Of a stretch of DNA of 53,378 bases, positions 42,171-51,950 are shown piece by piece. This stretch comes from Methanoregulaceae archaeon (GTDB taxonomy: Archaea > Halobacteriota > Methanomicrobia > Methanomicrobiales > Methanospirillaceae): assembly GCA_018432765.1 (NCBI GenBank), contig JAHDSI010000031.1, positions 1 through 53,378 on the forward strand, written 5' to 3'. The position numbers and the translations under genes are program-made. Numbering within the stretch: position 1 is the first letter of the stretch; each line of letters begins with the position of its first letter. The notes below the pieces were generated by a model. The model was not told where the DNA came from. It made no database searches and worked only from the letters and a program-made list of their open reading frames with translations.

Positions 42171-43067
42171 TTATCGCTTTTTCGTAGAAGTTATTGCCAG
42201 AAAGAGGAGGATACAGATCGCAAAAAGGACAGTATGTGGCATCAATCCGGCCGCCTGATGAGATCCCGTCCCGGTCCCTGTATCAGTCATCTCCGGCGTT
42301 TCAATACCTGCCGGCGTCTCCACCACCTGCTCTTCCCCTGTTTCATAGCCGTTACTGTCCAATGAAGGCTCTTTTTCTTCATCCCCACCCGGTGAGAGCC
42401 CTGCCAACGCTTCCAGGACACGCAATTTCTGTTCCCTGGCAGGATCAAATAGGGGATTTACTGCCAGTGCCCGGTCATACATCGTTACTGAATCCTCAAA
42501 GGCCCCCATGTGGTACAACGCCTCCCCTGTCAGGAAATATGCCTCGTACTCTGCAGGGTCAAGTTTTGTTACCTGCTGAAAGGCTTCCTGTGCAGCCTGG
42601 TAATAACCAAGTTCCAGGAGGAGTTCGCCCCTCCCCATCCAGACACGTTTATTGTAGGGATCACGTGTGACCGAGGCGTTATACGCTTCCAGCGACTCCT
42701 CGTAACGCCCCTCTTCATAATATTGCCTTGCGTGGAGATAGCTGGTGTATGCGTCGTCTGCGTGCCCGTCTGCCCCCGAAGCGCCCACGTTTCCGGAACC
42801 GCCGGTATAATCCGATGTATCTGATGAATCCTCCGAGCCCGGATCATCGCCGCCGCTGAAATCGGAGTACCACGAACTGTCGGTGACGTCCCAGCTGTCA
42901 GATGAACTGTCTTCATCACCTGATTCTCCATCCACACTCTCTCCAGCGTCCCCGCCAGAGTCGTCACCCGGGCCTGAATTGCATCCGCAGTCGTCTGCCG
43001 CAGCGGGGAGCCACAGAAATGCAAGGAAGAAGAGTAATGCACATATACTGATCCATGCCGGCCTCAT
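42171..43067 (-). CDS. surface-anchored TPR protein with acidic low-complexity linker
   Basis: 298 residues in four parts: a signal peptide (MRPAWISICALLFFLAFLWLPAAA); a 75-residue linker rich in Asp, Ser and Gly with CGC near the start; three to four TPR repeats (about 105-225; SYLHARQYYEEGRYEESLEAY, YYQAAQEAFQQVTKLDPAEYEAYFLTGEALYHMGAFEDSVTMYDRAL); and a C-terminal hydrophobic helix (TVLFAICILLFLAI) with a basic TKKR end. It should face the cell exterior, held by the last helix. I choose the ATG at 43067; upstream in-frame codons would place an unlikely repeat-encoded stretch before the signal peptide. Confidence 0.72.
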   Translation of the reverse strand: MRPAWISICALLFFLAFLWLPAAADDCGCNSGPGDDSGGDAGESVDGESGDEDSSSDSWDVTDSSWYSDFSGGDDPGSEDSSDTSDYTGGSGNVGASGADGHADDAYTSYLHARQYYEEGRYEESLEAYNASVTRDPYNKRVWMGRGELLLELGYYQAAQEAFQQVTKLDPAEYEAYFLTGEALYHMGAFEDSVTMYDRALAVNPLFDPAREQKLRVLEALAGLSPGGDEEKEPSLDSNGYETGEEQVVETPAGIETPEMTDTGTGTGSHQAAGLMPHTVLFAICILLFLAITSTKKR

Positions 43068-43121
43068 AACATTGGACCCGTATATGAGATATGGAATTTT
43101 AACCTTGCTGTTTGGACGGAT

Positions 43122-43151
43122 TTTTTCCTGCACCAGTTTTTCCTGCACCAG
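43122..43151. repeat. exact 15-bp tandem duplication
   Basis: TTTTTCCTGCACCAG occurs twice without interruption at 43122-43136 and 43137-43151, in the leader region of the surface TPR gene. It looks like a recent slippage duplication. Confidence 0.75.
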
Positions 43152-43342
43152 CAAAGAAGAACCGATTGCATGAGAGATCCTGAAGGATCATGAAAACAAA
43201 AAACCACAAGATTCTCATCGATAAACATGCATACACAATGATGCAGCCATTATCGCATTGACCACCAATGATCGCTGTGCGGTCATGTTCAAAGAATTAG
43301 AATACCACGGGCATTCTGCTTGAAAAAAGAGGACGGGTACTG

Positions 43343-43906
43343 GTGGAATATTACGCGCTTTTTCGTAAGAGCATGGCAATGAACCGCGTATCGGTGCTGC
43401 TCGCCATACTTTTTGGCCTTGCCTCCGCCGGCGTCTATTTCCTGGACCTTCATATCCCGGTGGGAGGCGGACTCCTCCTGGAGCCGAGCGAGATTTTTGT
43501 TACGCTGGGTTCGGCGCTTTGCGGGCCCACAGGCGGGCTCATCATCGGGTTTTTGCAGGGGATAGTCTATGCCCCTGATAGGAACATCCCCGCCCATATG
43601 TTTGCGGCCTTCCTCTGGGGTCTATGGTACGCGTTTTTCTGGAACTGGAGCCTGAAGATGCCGTACCCCAAGATCTCGCGGATCATTGTCTGGACACTCA
43701 CTGTTCCGCTCTATTATTACGTTCTGCTCCTGCCACTCCACGTCTTCATCTATGCGTCATATACCCTTGATGCCCCGTTTCTCTCTACCTATCTTGTTGT
43801 GGCATCCGAGGTAGTTCCTGAAATGATTGGGACCATAATCGCAACCGATATCATCCTGATCATTCTCCTCGAACGATATTCGGCGCCAGTGAACCTGCAT
43901 GACTGA
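43343..43906 (+). CDS. orphan membrane protein resembling ECF-type substrate-binding subunits
   Basis: 187 residues with about five to six hydrophobic segments and short loops. ILFGLASAGVYFLDLHIPVGGGLLLEPSEIFVTLGSALCGPTGGLIIGFLQGI is reminiscent of S-components of energy-coupling-factor vitamin transporters, where a P-S-E and a G-P-x-x-G-x-x-x-G pattern occur. No ATPase or T-component gene is adjacent, and I cannot assign a substrate. The likely start is GTG at 43343 with GAGG about ten bases before; an ATG at 43373 is possible. Confidence 0.65.
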   Translation: MEYYALFRKSMAMNRVSVLLAILFGLASAGVYFLDLHIPVGGGLLLEPSEIFVTLGSALCGPTGGLIIGFLQGIVYAPDRNIPAHMFAAFLWGLWYAFFWNWSLKMPYPKISRIIVWTLTVPLYYYVLLLPLHVFIYASYTLDAPFLSTYLVVASEVVPEMIGTIIATDIILIILLERYSAPVNLHD

Positions 43907-43920
43907 TCACTTCCCGGCGT

Positions 43921-44352
43921 CTACCGCATCACTATCTGAACGGCCTTTCTGTATTTAGCGATGATTGCAAAGACGATGGGTTTTCCAACCCAGACTTTTT
44001 CCCCGGTTGCCGAACGCAGCCTGCTGATCTCGCCCAGTTCCTGCAGGGCGCGAACAGCGGTCTCATCCGCGAGAAAACAGCTGTCGGCTACGGTCGAATC
44101 AAAATAGAAGAGAATGGGGATCTTCAGGCGGTCCCGGATATCCTTCGGGAGTGTCTCTCCCATCCTTACAAGAACGTCCCGGTCGAACAGGTACTCTTCA
44201 CCACCCTTTGTCAGTGAAGACGGTGACTCTTCAGAGAGCAGGGCCGAGAGTGTCTTCCTCCCGGCTACGACTGACTCGTTGATCTTCCGGATCTCAAGGC
44301 CCATCCATCTCTTCATGACCGATTCGTCGGATATATGTGGTCGATTATCCAC
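43921..44352 (-). CDS. UPF0216 (DUF61) family protein
   Basis: 143 residues matching the archaeal UPF0216/DUF61 family, with RMG-like WMGLEIRKINESVVAGRKTLSALLSEESPS at the N-terminus. GGEEYLFDRDVLVRMGETLPKDIRDRLKIPILFYFDSTVADSCFLADETAVRALQELGE follows. The family is conserved in many archaea and has no known activity. The start is the ATG at 44350-44352. It converges with the membrane protein gene, 14 bp away. Confidence 0.85.
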   Translation of the reverse strand: MDNRPHISDESVMKRWMGLEIRKINESVVAGRKTLSALLSEESPSSLTKGGEEYLFDRDVLVRMGETLPKDIRDRLKIPILFYFDSTVADSCFLADETAVRALQELGEISRLRSATGEKVWVGKPIVFAIIAKYRKAVQIVMR

Positions 44353-44428
44353 AGGTTCCCACCTCCTGCATTAAAAACATGCATCAACCGTATCTTCTGA
44401 TATGATACTGTGATCCCGAGTCCCATCC

Positions 44429-45280
44429 CTAATCTCTCCTCCAGAGTTCATTCTCAAGAATTTCTTTTCGGCAATGAGGGCACAGGTATACGGCAGACGG
44501 CCTGTCCGGCCCTGTCACTTCTCCCTCCGCCACCTGTCTCTTCAGCTCTGCTGTAAACCCTGAAGCGAGAAGACCTGCAGGAAGGGCAAAGATGCCGATA
44601 CCAATGAGCGTGATCGCGCCACCGAGAACCTTACCGGCAGGCGTGACGGGGACCATATCGCCATACCCAACTGTTGTGAGAGTGACAATTCCCCACCACA
44701 TGGTTGCGGGAATACTGGAGAAGAGATCCGGCTGGACAGGGTGTTCGATCTCGAACATGAGGGTGGATGATGCTATAAGTGCAATGAAGAGGACCGCGTA
44801 TGCAGTAAAAAGGGTATTTCGCTGTGATTTTATGACACGGATGATGAGGTTGATAGACTCAGAGTACCGGACCAGCTTGAACAGCCGAAAGACACGAAGC
44901 ACGACAAGCCCGGTCAGATTTATACCGACAATCACTTCCAGGTAGAATGGAAGCACTGCAAGGAGATCGATTATTGCGAATGGTGTGACGGCCCATTTCA
45001 GACGTCCGGCAACTGTTGAAGTATAGCGGGGGTCAGCGGTACACGACCATAACCGGAGGGGATATTCGATGGAGAAGACGGTCATGCTGAAGAAGAAGAG
45101 GATCGAAAAGAGGATATGATAATTATCCTGCAACTGCGGGACGGTTCCGAGGATCATCACGACAATCGAGATCAGAATTACGACAGTGATGAACGCATCA
45201 AAGAGATAACTGGCCGAATCTCCTGGCTTTGCCGGTTCCAGGATCTGGTACAGGCGCATCCTGAAGGCGGATGTATCCAT
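44429..45280 (-). CDS. voltage-gated-type potassium channel
   Basis: A 283-residue six-helix channel subunit. Helices S1-S4 lie in about residues 22-160, with an S4-like run of arginines (VVLRVFRLFKLVRYSESINLIIRVIKSQ). The pore helix and selectivity filter TLTTVGYGDMVPVTPAGK follow, then S6 (GIGIFALPAGLLASGF). The soluble tail carries two cysteines in YLCPHCRKEI, a small CxxC that may bind metal. The ATG at 45280 with TTAATTGG about 25 bp upstream suggests a leaderless start; a TTG at 45307 is the alternative. Likely a K+ channel; gating is not known. Confidence 0.92.
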   Translation of the reverse strand: MDTSAFRMRLYQILEPAKPGDSASYLFDAFITVVILISIVVMILGTVPQLQDNYHILFSILFFFSMTVFSIEYPLRLWSCTADPRYTSTVAGRLKWAVTPFAIIDLLAVLPFYLEVIVGINLTGLVVLRVFRLFKLVRYSESINLIIRVIKSQRNTLFTAYAVLFIALIASSTLMFEIEHPVQPDLFSSIPATMWWGIVTLTTVGYGDMVPVTPAGKVLGGAITLIGIGIFALPAGLLASGFTAELKRQVAEGEVTGPDRPSAVYLCPHCRKEILENELWRRD

Positions 45281-45445
45281 GTGATCTGAATGTGAGCGTA
45301 ACACCAATTAACCTGCGTAACTGATCTTCCATCTGCCACGTACTGAATGTTCTTTATTGTGAGTGATACAGACGGGATCGCCGGCAAAATGTTATTTACA
45401 GGGTGTAGGCAAACGGGAAATGTACAATGGACCCATATATCACTC

Positions 45446-45634
45446 ATGGGTTTTGCCGCCCTTGTCATCGTGGGGGTCGCACTTGTTGTATTTGTCGTGA
45501 AGGTTGTATGGGCGCTTCTCCCTGCCGCCATCGTTGCTGCCGTCGTCTTCATCTTCACGGCAAGCATGTGGTGGGCGGGAGTTGCGTTTCTCGCGGTCAT
45601 TGTCCTTTCGATGCTTGCCAAACTGGTACGGTAG
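45446..45634 (+). CDS. small two-TM membrane protein
   Basis: 62 residues from the ATG at 45446: MGFAALVIVGVALVVFVVKVVW and LLPAAIVAAVVFIFTAS are two membrane spans, and a third hydrophobic run ends in MLAKLVR. The frame is open back to an ATG at 45347, which would add 33 residues of ordinary composition, so the true start is uncertain. No family recognised. It sits between the K+ channel and tRNA-Val. Confidence 0.5.
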   Translation: MGFAALVIVGVALVVFVVKVVWALLPAAIVAAVVFIFTASMWWAGVAFLAVIVLSMLAKLVR

Positions 45635-45686
45635 CCTGCGCCGTACATGGCCGGAGAGTCAGGGGATAATCTGTTCAGAAGAGAGA

Positions 45687-45760
45687 TGGGCTCGCTGAGA
45701 TTCGAACTCAGGACCTCCGCCATGTCAAGGCGACGTCATAACCAGCTAGACCACGAGCCC
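45687..45760 (-). tRNA. tRNA-Val (anticodon GAC)
   Basis: On the minus strand a 74-nt cloverleaf is complete. The acceptor GGGCTCG pairs with CGAGCCC, followed by discriminator A. The D-arm loop is AGCTGGTTATG. The anticodon stem TCGCC/GGCGG holds loop TTGACAT with anticodon GAC. The T-stem CTGAG/CTCAG holds TTCGAAT. CCA is not encoded. A TATA-like TTATTTTATAC on the minus strand (45799-45811) lies about 45 bp upstream and could be its promoter. Confidence 0.95.
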
Positions 45761-46211
45761 CAATTCAAGGATTATGCGCTTACAAGGTGGGCTCACACAG
45801 TATAAAATAATTCTCTTTTTTGGGTTTTCCGCCTGATCCGCAGGTTCACGAACCAGGAGAGAGAAAGGACATGAATGGAGAGCCCTGATGCCACAAAACG
45901 AACCCATGGAAGATTACCGGGTACATGTACAACAGAGGGCAGGACATGCTTTCTGGTGCAGACCGCCTGCCCGGATCGCGATAAAATGGCCAGGGAAGTG
46001 ATGGACAGATCACCCTGGCATTCCACGCAGGGGATTGATTCTCCATATTCTTCACGTGGGGGCGAATCGGGAAATCTATGATTGTGTGAAGAGTTCCTTC
46101 GAACGCAACGTGGCCGGGTGAAGCGATATCACATTCCATGACCGGGAAGGCGTCAGGGGGATTTTTCGGGATATGGTTCGTTTATTCGAACAGGCTGAAT
46201 AAAAAAGGGTA
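45761..46211. other. 451-bp interval without recognised genes
   Basis: Several short open frames exist on both strands, but none has a ribosome site, a sensible composition or a family resemblance. The interval holds the likely tRNA promoter (near 45805). At the far end, GTTCG/CGAAC pairing near 46170-46195 and a T-run on the minus strand (46201-46206) probably belong to the serA terminator. Confidence 0.5.
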
Positions 46212-47813
46212 TCAGATCAGTTTGTCAGATATCTTTGCAAACTTCGCGGTATAGATCCCAGGCATCGAGCGTATCTCGTCCATCATCCCGGACGAGACCT
46301 CTGAATCGACGTTCAGGACCATTATGGCCTCTTCACCGGGATTGATGCGGCCGACCTGCATTCCGGCGATGTTGACGTCGCCTTTTCCAAGAATGGTGGA
46401 TGCACGACCGATAACCCCCGGTTTATCGAGATGGCGCGAGATTATGACGTATCCCTCGGGGATCATGTCCATCGTATACCCTCCGATAGCAACGATGCGG
46501 CTCCGGCCCTTCATGAATACGGTACCGCTCATCGTCTCCTCCATCCGGTCTGTCTTTATCTTCAGGGTAAGCAGGTTCTTGAATCCGCCGGACTCCCGGG
46601 TAGTGGTCTCCGAAAAAGCTATGCCCCTCTCTCCTGCAATGTACTCTGCATTGACAATGTTTACGGGGACCTGCAGGATGGGGTCCAGGAGACCTTTCAA
46701 TGCCATGCGGGTGATGAAACGGCTGTTATTCCCCAGGGTTGAGAGGTCTCCCCCAAAGACCAGTTCCACCTTCTCCGTTCTTCCTTCCACGAGCTGGGTG
46801 AGGAAACGCCCCATCTTTTCAGCAAGGATGGCATATGGCTCGACAGTCTCCTGCTGATCTGCGGGTACAATGGGTGCGTTCACGATGTACTTCGCAGAAC
46901 CACCCCTGAGGACCGCGATGCACTGCCTTGCGATTGAGACTGCGACATTCTTCTGTGCCTCTACGGTGCTCGCCCCGAGATGGGGTGTCGTGATTACCGT
47001 GTCAAGTTCCAGCAGGGGAGAGTTGAGAGGCGGTTCTTCCTCGAAGACGTCGAGAGCCGCCCCGGCAACTTTTCCTGATTTCACCGCTTCATAGAGGGCT
47101 TTTTCATCAATTATTCCGCCCCGTGCGCAATTGATGATTCGCACGTTGTCCTTCATGGTGGAGATGGTCTTTTCGTTGATGACATGCTTTGTCTCCTTGA
47201 TAAGCGGTGTATGGACGGTTATCACATCCGATACCCTGAAGAGTTCCTCGAGAGAGACCGCCTCGACACCGATCTGTGCGGCCTTGTCCCTGGTGATGAA
47301 CGGATCATATCCTACGATATGCATACCGAGCGCCGATGCACGTTTGGCAACCTCCCTGCCGATCCTGCCAAGGCCCACGATCCCGAGTGTCTTCTCATTC
47401 AGCTCCACACCCATGAACTTCGATCTCTTCCATTCCCTGCTCTTGAGCGAGGCGTTTGCCTGGGGGATATTTCTCGCCAGTGAGAGCATCATTGCCATGG
47501 TATGTTCCGTGGCGGCAAGCGTGTTTCCTTCCGGTGCATTGGCAACGATGATACCCCTGCGGGTGGCGGCATCCATATCTATGTTGTCCACTCCAGCTCC
47601 CGCCCTTCCGATGAACCGGAGCTTCTTTCCGGCTTCTATCACCTTTGCCGTCACTTCAGTACCGCTGCGGACGAGGAGTGCATCATAATCCCCGATCTTC
47701 CTTACCAGCTCATCCTCTTTGAGATCCGTCAGCACATCCACTTCGTACTCCCTGCGAAGGATCTCCAGGCCTTCTTCTGCCAGCGGATCACTGACAAGTA
47801 TTCTCGTGCTCAC
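46212..47813 (-). CDS. serA: D-3-phosphoglycerate dehydrogenase (long type)
   Basis: NAD-dependent oxidation of 3-phosphoglycerate, the first step of serine synthesis. The 533-residue protein opens ILVSDPLAEEGLEIL. It has the dinucleotide fold with TLGIVGLGRIGREVAKRASALGM and the catalytic RAGAGVDNID and NCARGGIIDEKALYEAVKSG motifs, with TTPHLGASTVEAQ supplying the histidine. The intervening ASB-type domain and a C-terminal ACT domain (VIISRHLDKPGVIGRASTILGKGDVNIAGMQVGR) bind serine in other organisms. The start is GTG at 47813; the open frame runs further upstream but lacks conserved sequence. Confidence 0.95.
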   Translation of the reverse strand: MSTRILVSDPLAEEGLEILRREYEVDVLTDLKEDELVRKIGDYDALLVRSGTEVTAKVIEAGKKLRFIGRAGAGVDNIDMDAATRRGIIVANAPEGNTLAATEHTMAMMLSLARNIPQANASLKSREWKRSKFMGVELNEKTLGIVGLGRIGREVAKRASALGMHIVGYDPFITRDKAAQIGVEAVSLEELFRVSDVITVHTPLIKETKHVINEKTISTMKDNVRIINCARGGIIDEKALYEAVKSGKVAGAALDVFEEEPPLNSPLLELDTVITTPHLGASTVEAQKNVAVSIARQCIAVLRGGSAKYIVNAPIVPADQQETVEPYAILAEKMGRFLTQLVEGRTEKVELVFGGDLSTLGNNSRFITRMALKGLLDPILQVPVNIVNAEYIAGERGIAFSETTTRESGGFKNLLTLKIKTDRMEETMSGTVFMKGRSRIVAIGGYTMDMIPEGYVIISRHLDKPGVIGRASTILGKGDVNIAGMQVGRINPGEEAIMVLNVDSEVSSGMMDEIRSMPGIYTAKFAKISDKLI

Positions 47814-47921
47814 AATAAAACCCACATATATTCGGCATCGTACGTATTGAGGGTTTTCTTCAGCCATTCCTGAAGTGCTCCGGAGACCACGGTGAAGAAG
47901 AGAAGAGACTCAAATGGATGA

Positions 47922-47933
47922 TAATTTATTAAG
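47922..47933 (+). promoter_or_regulatory. TATA-like element upstream of ppsA
   Basis: TAATTTATTAAG lies about 33-44 bp before the ATG at 47966. A start near 47953 would leave a leader of about 13 bases that contains the GGTG ribosome site. Confidence 0.4.
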
Positions 47934-47965
47934 CACATGAAGAGTGAGATATAAGTGGTGCGTGC

Positions 47966-50236
47966 ATGAAACAGATGCCGGATATTCTGTGGCTTGAGGA
48001 GATCAGGAAAGAGGATATTGCCGCTGTAGGCGGTAAAGGTGCATCTCTTGGAGAGATGTCTGCGATAGGGCTTCCCGTCCCGAAGGCATTCGTGGTCACG
48101 AGTCATGCATTCAGGCGGTTTCTGGTCGAGGAGAATCTTGAAGACGTCATATTCAACGACCTGGAAAAACTCGACGTCGATGACAGTGATGCGCTCGACG
48201 CGGCCTCAAATCGTGCGAAGAAAGCGATAATGGGTGCCAGGATGCCGGGTTCTATCACGGATGGTATCCGCAAGGCCTATAAAAAGATGGGGGGATCCAG
48301 GCTCATTGTCGCGGTTCGATCAAGTGCAACAGCCGAAGACCTCCCTGATGCCAGTTTTGCGGGTCAGCAGGAGACCTATCTCAATATAAAGGGAGAGAAA
48401 AACCTCCTTGAAGCGGTCCAGAAATGCTGGGCTTCGCTTTACGGCGCCAGGGCAATATACTACCGTTCAAAACAGGGATTCGACGACAGGAGTGTAAATA
48501 TCGCGGTTGTCGTGCAGGAACTCATTCACTCCGAGAAGGCAGGGGTTATGTTTACATCGCACCCCGTGACGGGAGAGCCCTTAAGCATCATCGAGGGATC
48601 CTGGGGCCTTGGCGAGGCGGTTGTATCGGGCTCTGTTTCACCTGACAAGTATGTCTTTGATAACAGGTCCGAAAAAGTGGTTGACCGGCTTATAGCCACG
48701 AAAAACATCGAGATCGTATCGGACGGTGAGAATGGGACCAAGGTCGTCGATGTCGGGGAAGACCGCAGGGATGCACCGGTTTTATCCGACGAAGAGGTGA
48801 GCCGCCTCGCATCATTCGGAAACATTGCAGAGACCCATTACGGGGTTCCCCAGGATGTCGAGTGGGCGATCGTCGCTCATGATATCTACATTCTCCAGTC
48901 AAGGCCGATAACCACGATTGGATCCGCGGTCTCTTCCAGGGATTCGTCTTCCGGTGATTCCGGAAAGATTATCGTGCAGGGGCAGGGCGCATCGCCGGGA
49001 ATCGCATCCGGAAAGGTGGTCATCGTCCGGGACATAAAAGACGCCGGAAAAGTGAAAGAAGGAGATATACTGGTCACGAAGATGACCAATCCCGACATGG
49101 TGCCGGCAATGCGCAGGGTCGCAGCCATCGTCACCGATGAGGGGGGGATGACCTGCCATGCAGCCATCGTCAGCAGGGAACTCGGCACTCCGGCTGTTGT
49201 GGGAACCAGGAACGCGACCACCGTCCTGAAACCGGGGCAGATGATCACGGTGGACGGGGAGAAGGGCCAGGTCTTTGAAGGTGCGATCAAGACTGCAGAA
49301 ACACGTGCTGAAGCCCCTGCCACAGCGGGAGCCACTACCGGTCTGATCACCGCGACAAGTGTGAAGGTCAACGTCTCCATACCCGAGGCCGCCGGACGTG
49401 CGGCAGCCACGGGGGCCGACGGTGTGGGGCTGCTCCGCATCGAACACCTGATCCTTGGACTCAACCGCACTCCGGGCTGGTTCATCGCGAACGGAAAAGA
49501 GGAAGAATTTGTCCAGGAACTGTATAACGGAATCAAGATTGTCCTCGACGCATTTTATGGAAAACCGGTCTGGGTGAGAACCCTTGATGCCCCAACCGAC
49601 GAATTCAGGAACATGGCAGGCGGGGAGAGCGAACCAGCAGAGCATAACCCGATGCTTGGCTGGAGGGGGATCCGGAGGGATCTCCAGACTCCTGAACAGT
49701 TCCGGCTCCAGGTCGAGGCATTCAAACGGCTCTGGAACCAGGGGTACGACAACCTGGGAATCATGTTCCCGATGGTCTCACATCCGCAGGAATTCATCAG
49801 GGCCAGGAATATGATGCAGGATTGGGGAGTTGATGTCGAGAAGGCGACACTGGGGATCATGATCGAGATCCCGAGCAGCGTCCTCATGATCGAAGACTTC
49901 ATCGGGGCCGGGATCAAATTCGCCTCATTCGGCACAAATGACCTGATCCAGTACACGCTCGCCATTGACAGGAACAACGAGAACGTGGCTTCCATGTACC
50001 AGCCGAAACACCCGGCGGTCCTTGCCCTCATCGACTCCGCAATCCGCGTATGCCGTGATCACGGGATTGAATGCTCGATCTGCGGGCAGGCGGGATCGGA
50101 ACCCCCGATGGTCAAGTGGCTTGTTGAACACGGAATAACAAGCGTATCGGCCAATATCGATGCAATAGCAAAGATCCGGGAGACCGTTGCCCGGACCGAA
50201 CAGGGGATTATTCTTGAAGCTGCCAGAAAAGCCTGA
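47966..50236 (+). CDS. ppsA: phosphoenolpyruvate synthase
   Basis: Makes PEP from pyruvate and ATP, the entry to gluconeogenesis in methanogens. The 756-residue protein has the ATP-grasp part (GGKGASLGEM, RSSATAEDLPDASFAGQQETYLNI) and the swivelling domain. The phosphohistidine is H398 in DEGGMTCHAAIVSRELG. The C-terminal TIM barrel includes GADGVGLLRIEHL, IMIEIPSS, FGTNDLIQYTLAIDRN, and the late CSICGQAGSEP with its catalytic cysteine. It is slightly shorter than bacterial enzymes. Divergent from serA. Confidence 0.97.
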   Translation: MKQMPDILWLEEIRKEDIAAVGGKGASLGEMSAIGLPVPKAFVVTSHAFRRFLVEENLEDVIFNDLEKLDVDDSDALDAASNRAKKAIMGARMPGSITDGIRKAYKKMGGSRLIVAVRSSATAEDLPDASFAGQQETYLNIKGEKNLLEAVQKCWASLYGARAIYYRSKQGFDDRSVNIAVVVQELIHSEKAGVMFTSHPVTGEPLSIIEGSWGLGEAVVSGSVSPDKYVFDNRSEKVVDRLIATKNIEIVSDGENGTKVVDVGEDRRDAPVLSDEEVSRLASFGNIAETHYGVPQDVEWAIVAHDIYILQSRPITTIGSAVSSRDSSSGDSGKIIVQGQGASPGIASGKVVIVRDIKDAGKVKEGDILVTKMTNPDMVPAMRRVAAIVTDEGGMTCHAAIVSRELGTPAVVGTRNATTVLKPGQMITVDGEKGQVFEGAIKTAETRAEAPATAGATTGLITATSVKVNVSIPEAAGRAAATGADGVGLLRIEHLILGLNRTPGWFIANGKEEEFVQELYNGIKIVLDAFYGKPVWVRTLDAPTDEFRNMAGGESEPAEHNPMLGWRGIRRDLQTPEQFRLQVEAFKRLWNQGYDNLGIMFPMVSHPQEFIRARNMMQDWGVDVEKATLGIMIEIPSSVLMIEDFIGAGIKFASFGTNDLIQYTLAIDRNNENVASMYQPKHPAVLALIDSAIRVCRDHGIECSICGQAGSEPPMVKWLVEHGITSVSANIDAIAKIRETVARTEQGIILEAARKA

Positions 50237-50311
50237 ACCGGTAGTTCTACAGGATAAAACCCCAATTTTTAACACGAGGACAAACACTTCCGGTTCACAT
50301 CGCGTGGGATC

Positions 50312-51409
50312 ATGAACGAGAAGGGCTGCAGCGAGGATACCCTTTTTGAATATCTCTCCGGGAAGAAGGGCGAGGATATGAACCCTTCGCGTATCCTCTC
50401 GTCCATGTGCACAATCCCCCACCCCGTTGCAGTCAGGGCGCATATCATGTTCATTGAGACAAACCTTGGCGATCCGGGACTCTTTCGGGGGACCTCGTCG
50501 CTCGAACAGATACTCATAGAGCGCCTGGGCAACCTCTATTCTCTTCCAAAGGCATCGGGTTATGCAACTTCCGGGGGGACAGAGTCGAACATTCAGGCCC
50601 TCCGCATGGCAAAGACCCTGGCGGATAAGAAGCGGCCGAATGTTGTATTGCCTGAATCTGCCCATTTCTCCTTCAAAAAGGCGTGCGATATCCTCTGCCT
50701 GGAGATGAGGTCAATCCCAGTCGATGATGATTTCAGGATCGACATTGAACGCACCAAGGAGGCAATCGACGACCAGACCTGCTGCCTGGTCGGTATCGCC
50801 GGCACCACGGAATACGGTGTTGTCGACCCTATACCCGCACTATCAGATATCGCTGTTGATTCGGGGATATTTCTCCATGTCGACGCGGCGTTCGGAGGGA
50901 TGGTCCTTCCGTTCATGGACGATCATACACCGTTCGATTTCGCGCTTCCTGGAGTATCGAGCCTGGCTGTCGACCCCCACAAGATGGGGATGAGTACCAT
51001 TCCGGCGGGCTGCCTCATCGTCAGGGAGAGTGAGTCCATCTCTTCGCTCTCCGTAGAAACCCCGTATCTCACGGTGAAGCAGGAGTTCACCCTGAGCGGA
51101 ACCCGGCCGGGCGCACCTGTCGCAGGGGCGCTCGCGGTACTCGAATACCTTGGAAGAGAGGGAATGAGGGCGGTTGTGCACGGCTGCATGAAGAATACCT
51201 GGCGGCTCATCGACGGAATGGGGACATTCGGGTTCAGACGAGTGGTGACCCCGGAGGTCAATGTTGCGACCTTCCTCCCCCGGGAGATCCCTGCACCCTG
51301 GCAGGTCTCGTGGACACGAAGGGGCCACCTGCGGATAGTATGCATGCCCCACGTGACCGCAGGGGTCATAGAATCATTTTTAGAAGATATCGGTGAGAAA
51401 TATGCTTGA
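50312..51409 (+). CDS. mfnA: L-tyrosine/L-aspartate decarboxylase MfnA
   Basis: Group II PLP decarboxylase. In methanogens MfnA makes tyramine for methanofuran, and related enzymes make beta-alanine for CoA. The 365-residue product has [46 protein letters not shown], and the PLP lysine K224 in [30 protein letters not shown] is family-typical. The 3' end overlaps hpt by 8 bp. Confidence 0.93.
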   Translation: MNEKGCSEDTLFEYLSGKKGEDMNPSRILSSMCTIPHPVAVRAHIMFIETNLGDPGLFRGTSSLEQILIERLGNLYSLPKASGYATSGGTESNIQALRMAKTLADKKRPNVVLPESAHFSFKKACDILCLEMRSIPVDDDFRIDIERTKEAIDDQTCCLVGIAGTTEYGVVDPIPALSDIAVDSGIFLHVDAAFGGMVLPFMDDHTPFDFALPGVSSLAVDPHKMGMSTIPAGCLIVRESESISSLSVETPYLTVKQEFTLSGTRPGAPVAGALAVLEYLGREGMRAVVHGCMKNTWRLIDGMGTFGFRRVVTPEVNVATFLPREIPAPWQVSWTRRGHLRIVCMPHVTAGVIESFLEDIGEKYA

Positions 51410-51950
51410 AAGACTGGTTAAATCACTTGAATCCTGTCCGATTGTAAAGAGAGGCGAATACCATTATTTTATTCATCCCATCACCGACGGAGTCCCTGAG
51501 GTGCAGCCCGGGCTGCTCCGGGAAGTCGCCGCGGCGATGATCAAGGTGCTTGACCTTGATGGAGTCAACCGGATCGTCGTCGCCGAGGCCATGGGGATCC
51601 ACATCGGGGCGGTCATATCCACGCTTACCGATATTCCCATGAACATCGTCAGGAAGAGGGAGTACCTTCTTCCGGGTGAGATTGCCATCCACCAGTCGAC
51701 AGGGTACTCGAAGGGAGAACTCTACCTGAATGGCATCAATCCGGGTGATCGGGTGGTCATCGTTGACGACGTGGTGAGCACCGGCGGGACGACCCGGGCA
51801 CTCCTCGAAGCTCTTGAAATCGCAGGAGCAGAAGTGGCCGATATCTGCTTTGCCATCCAGAGGGGAGAGGCCGATATCGGGCGTCCCTTCAAGTCCCTGG
51901 TCACCATCGAAGTCACGGACAGGGTGCAGGTCATTGACAGATATCTCTGA
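51402..51950 (+). CDS. hpt: hypoxanthine phosphoribosyltransferase
   Basis: Purine salvage: hypoxanthine or guanine plus PRPP to IMP or GMP. At 182 residues it matches the methanogen Hpt type. It contains [49 protein letters not shown] and the PRPP loop [21 protein letters not shown] near 120-140. The ATG at 51402 follows GGTGAG; a GTG at 51393 is the alternative. It overlaps mfnA by 8 bp and dph2 by 17 bp, so mfnA-hpt-dph2 share a message. Confidence 0.93.
   Translation: MLERLVKSLESCPIVKRGEYHYFIHPITDGVPEVQPGLLREVAAAMIKVLDLDGVNRIVVAEAMGIHIGAVISTLTDIPMNIVRKREYLLPGEIAIHQSTGYSKGELYLNGINPGDRVVIVDDVVSTGGTTRALLEALEIAGAEVADICFAIQRGEADIGRPFKSLVTIEVTDRVQVIDRYL

Noticed and set aside
43176-43189. GATCCTGAAGGATC palindrome
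   Set aside because: Only a 2-base centre, so not a hairpin, and no second copy nearby; too little to call an operator.
45793-46139. Short open frames on both strands between tRNA-Val and serA
   Set aside because: No ribosome sites, implausible compositions and mutual overlap.
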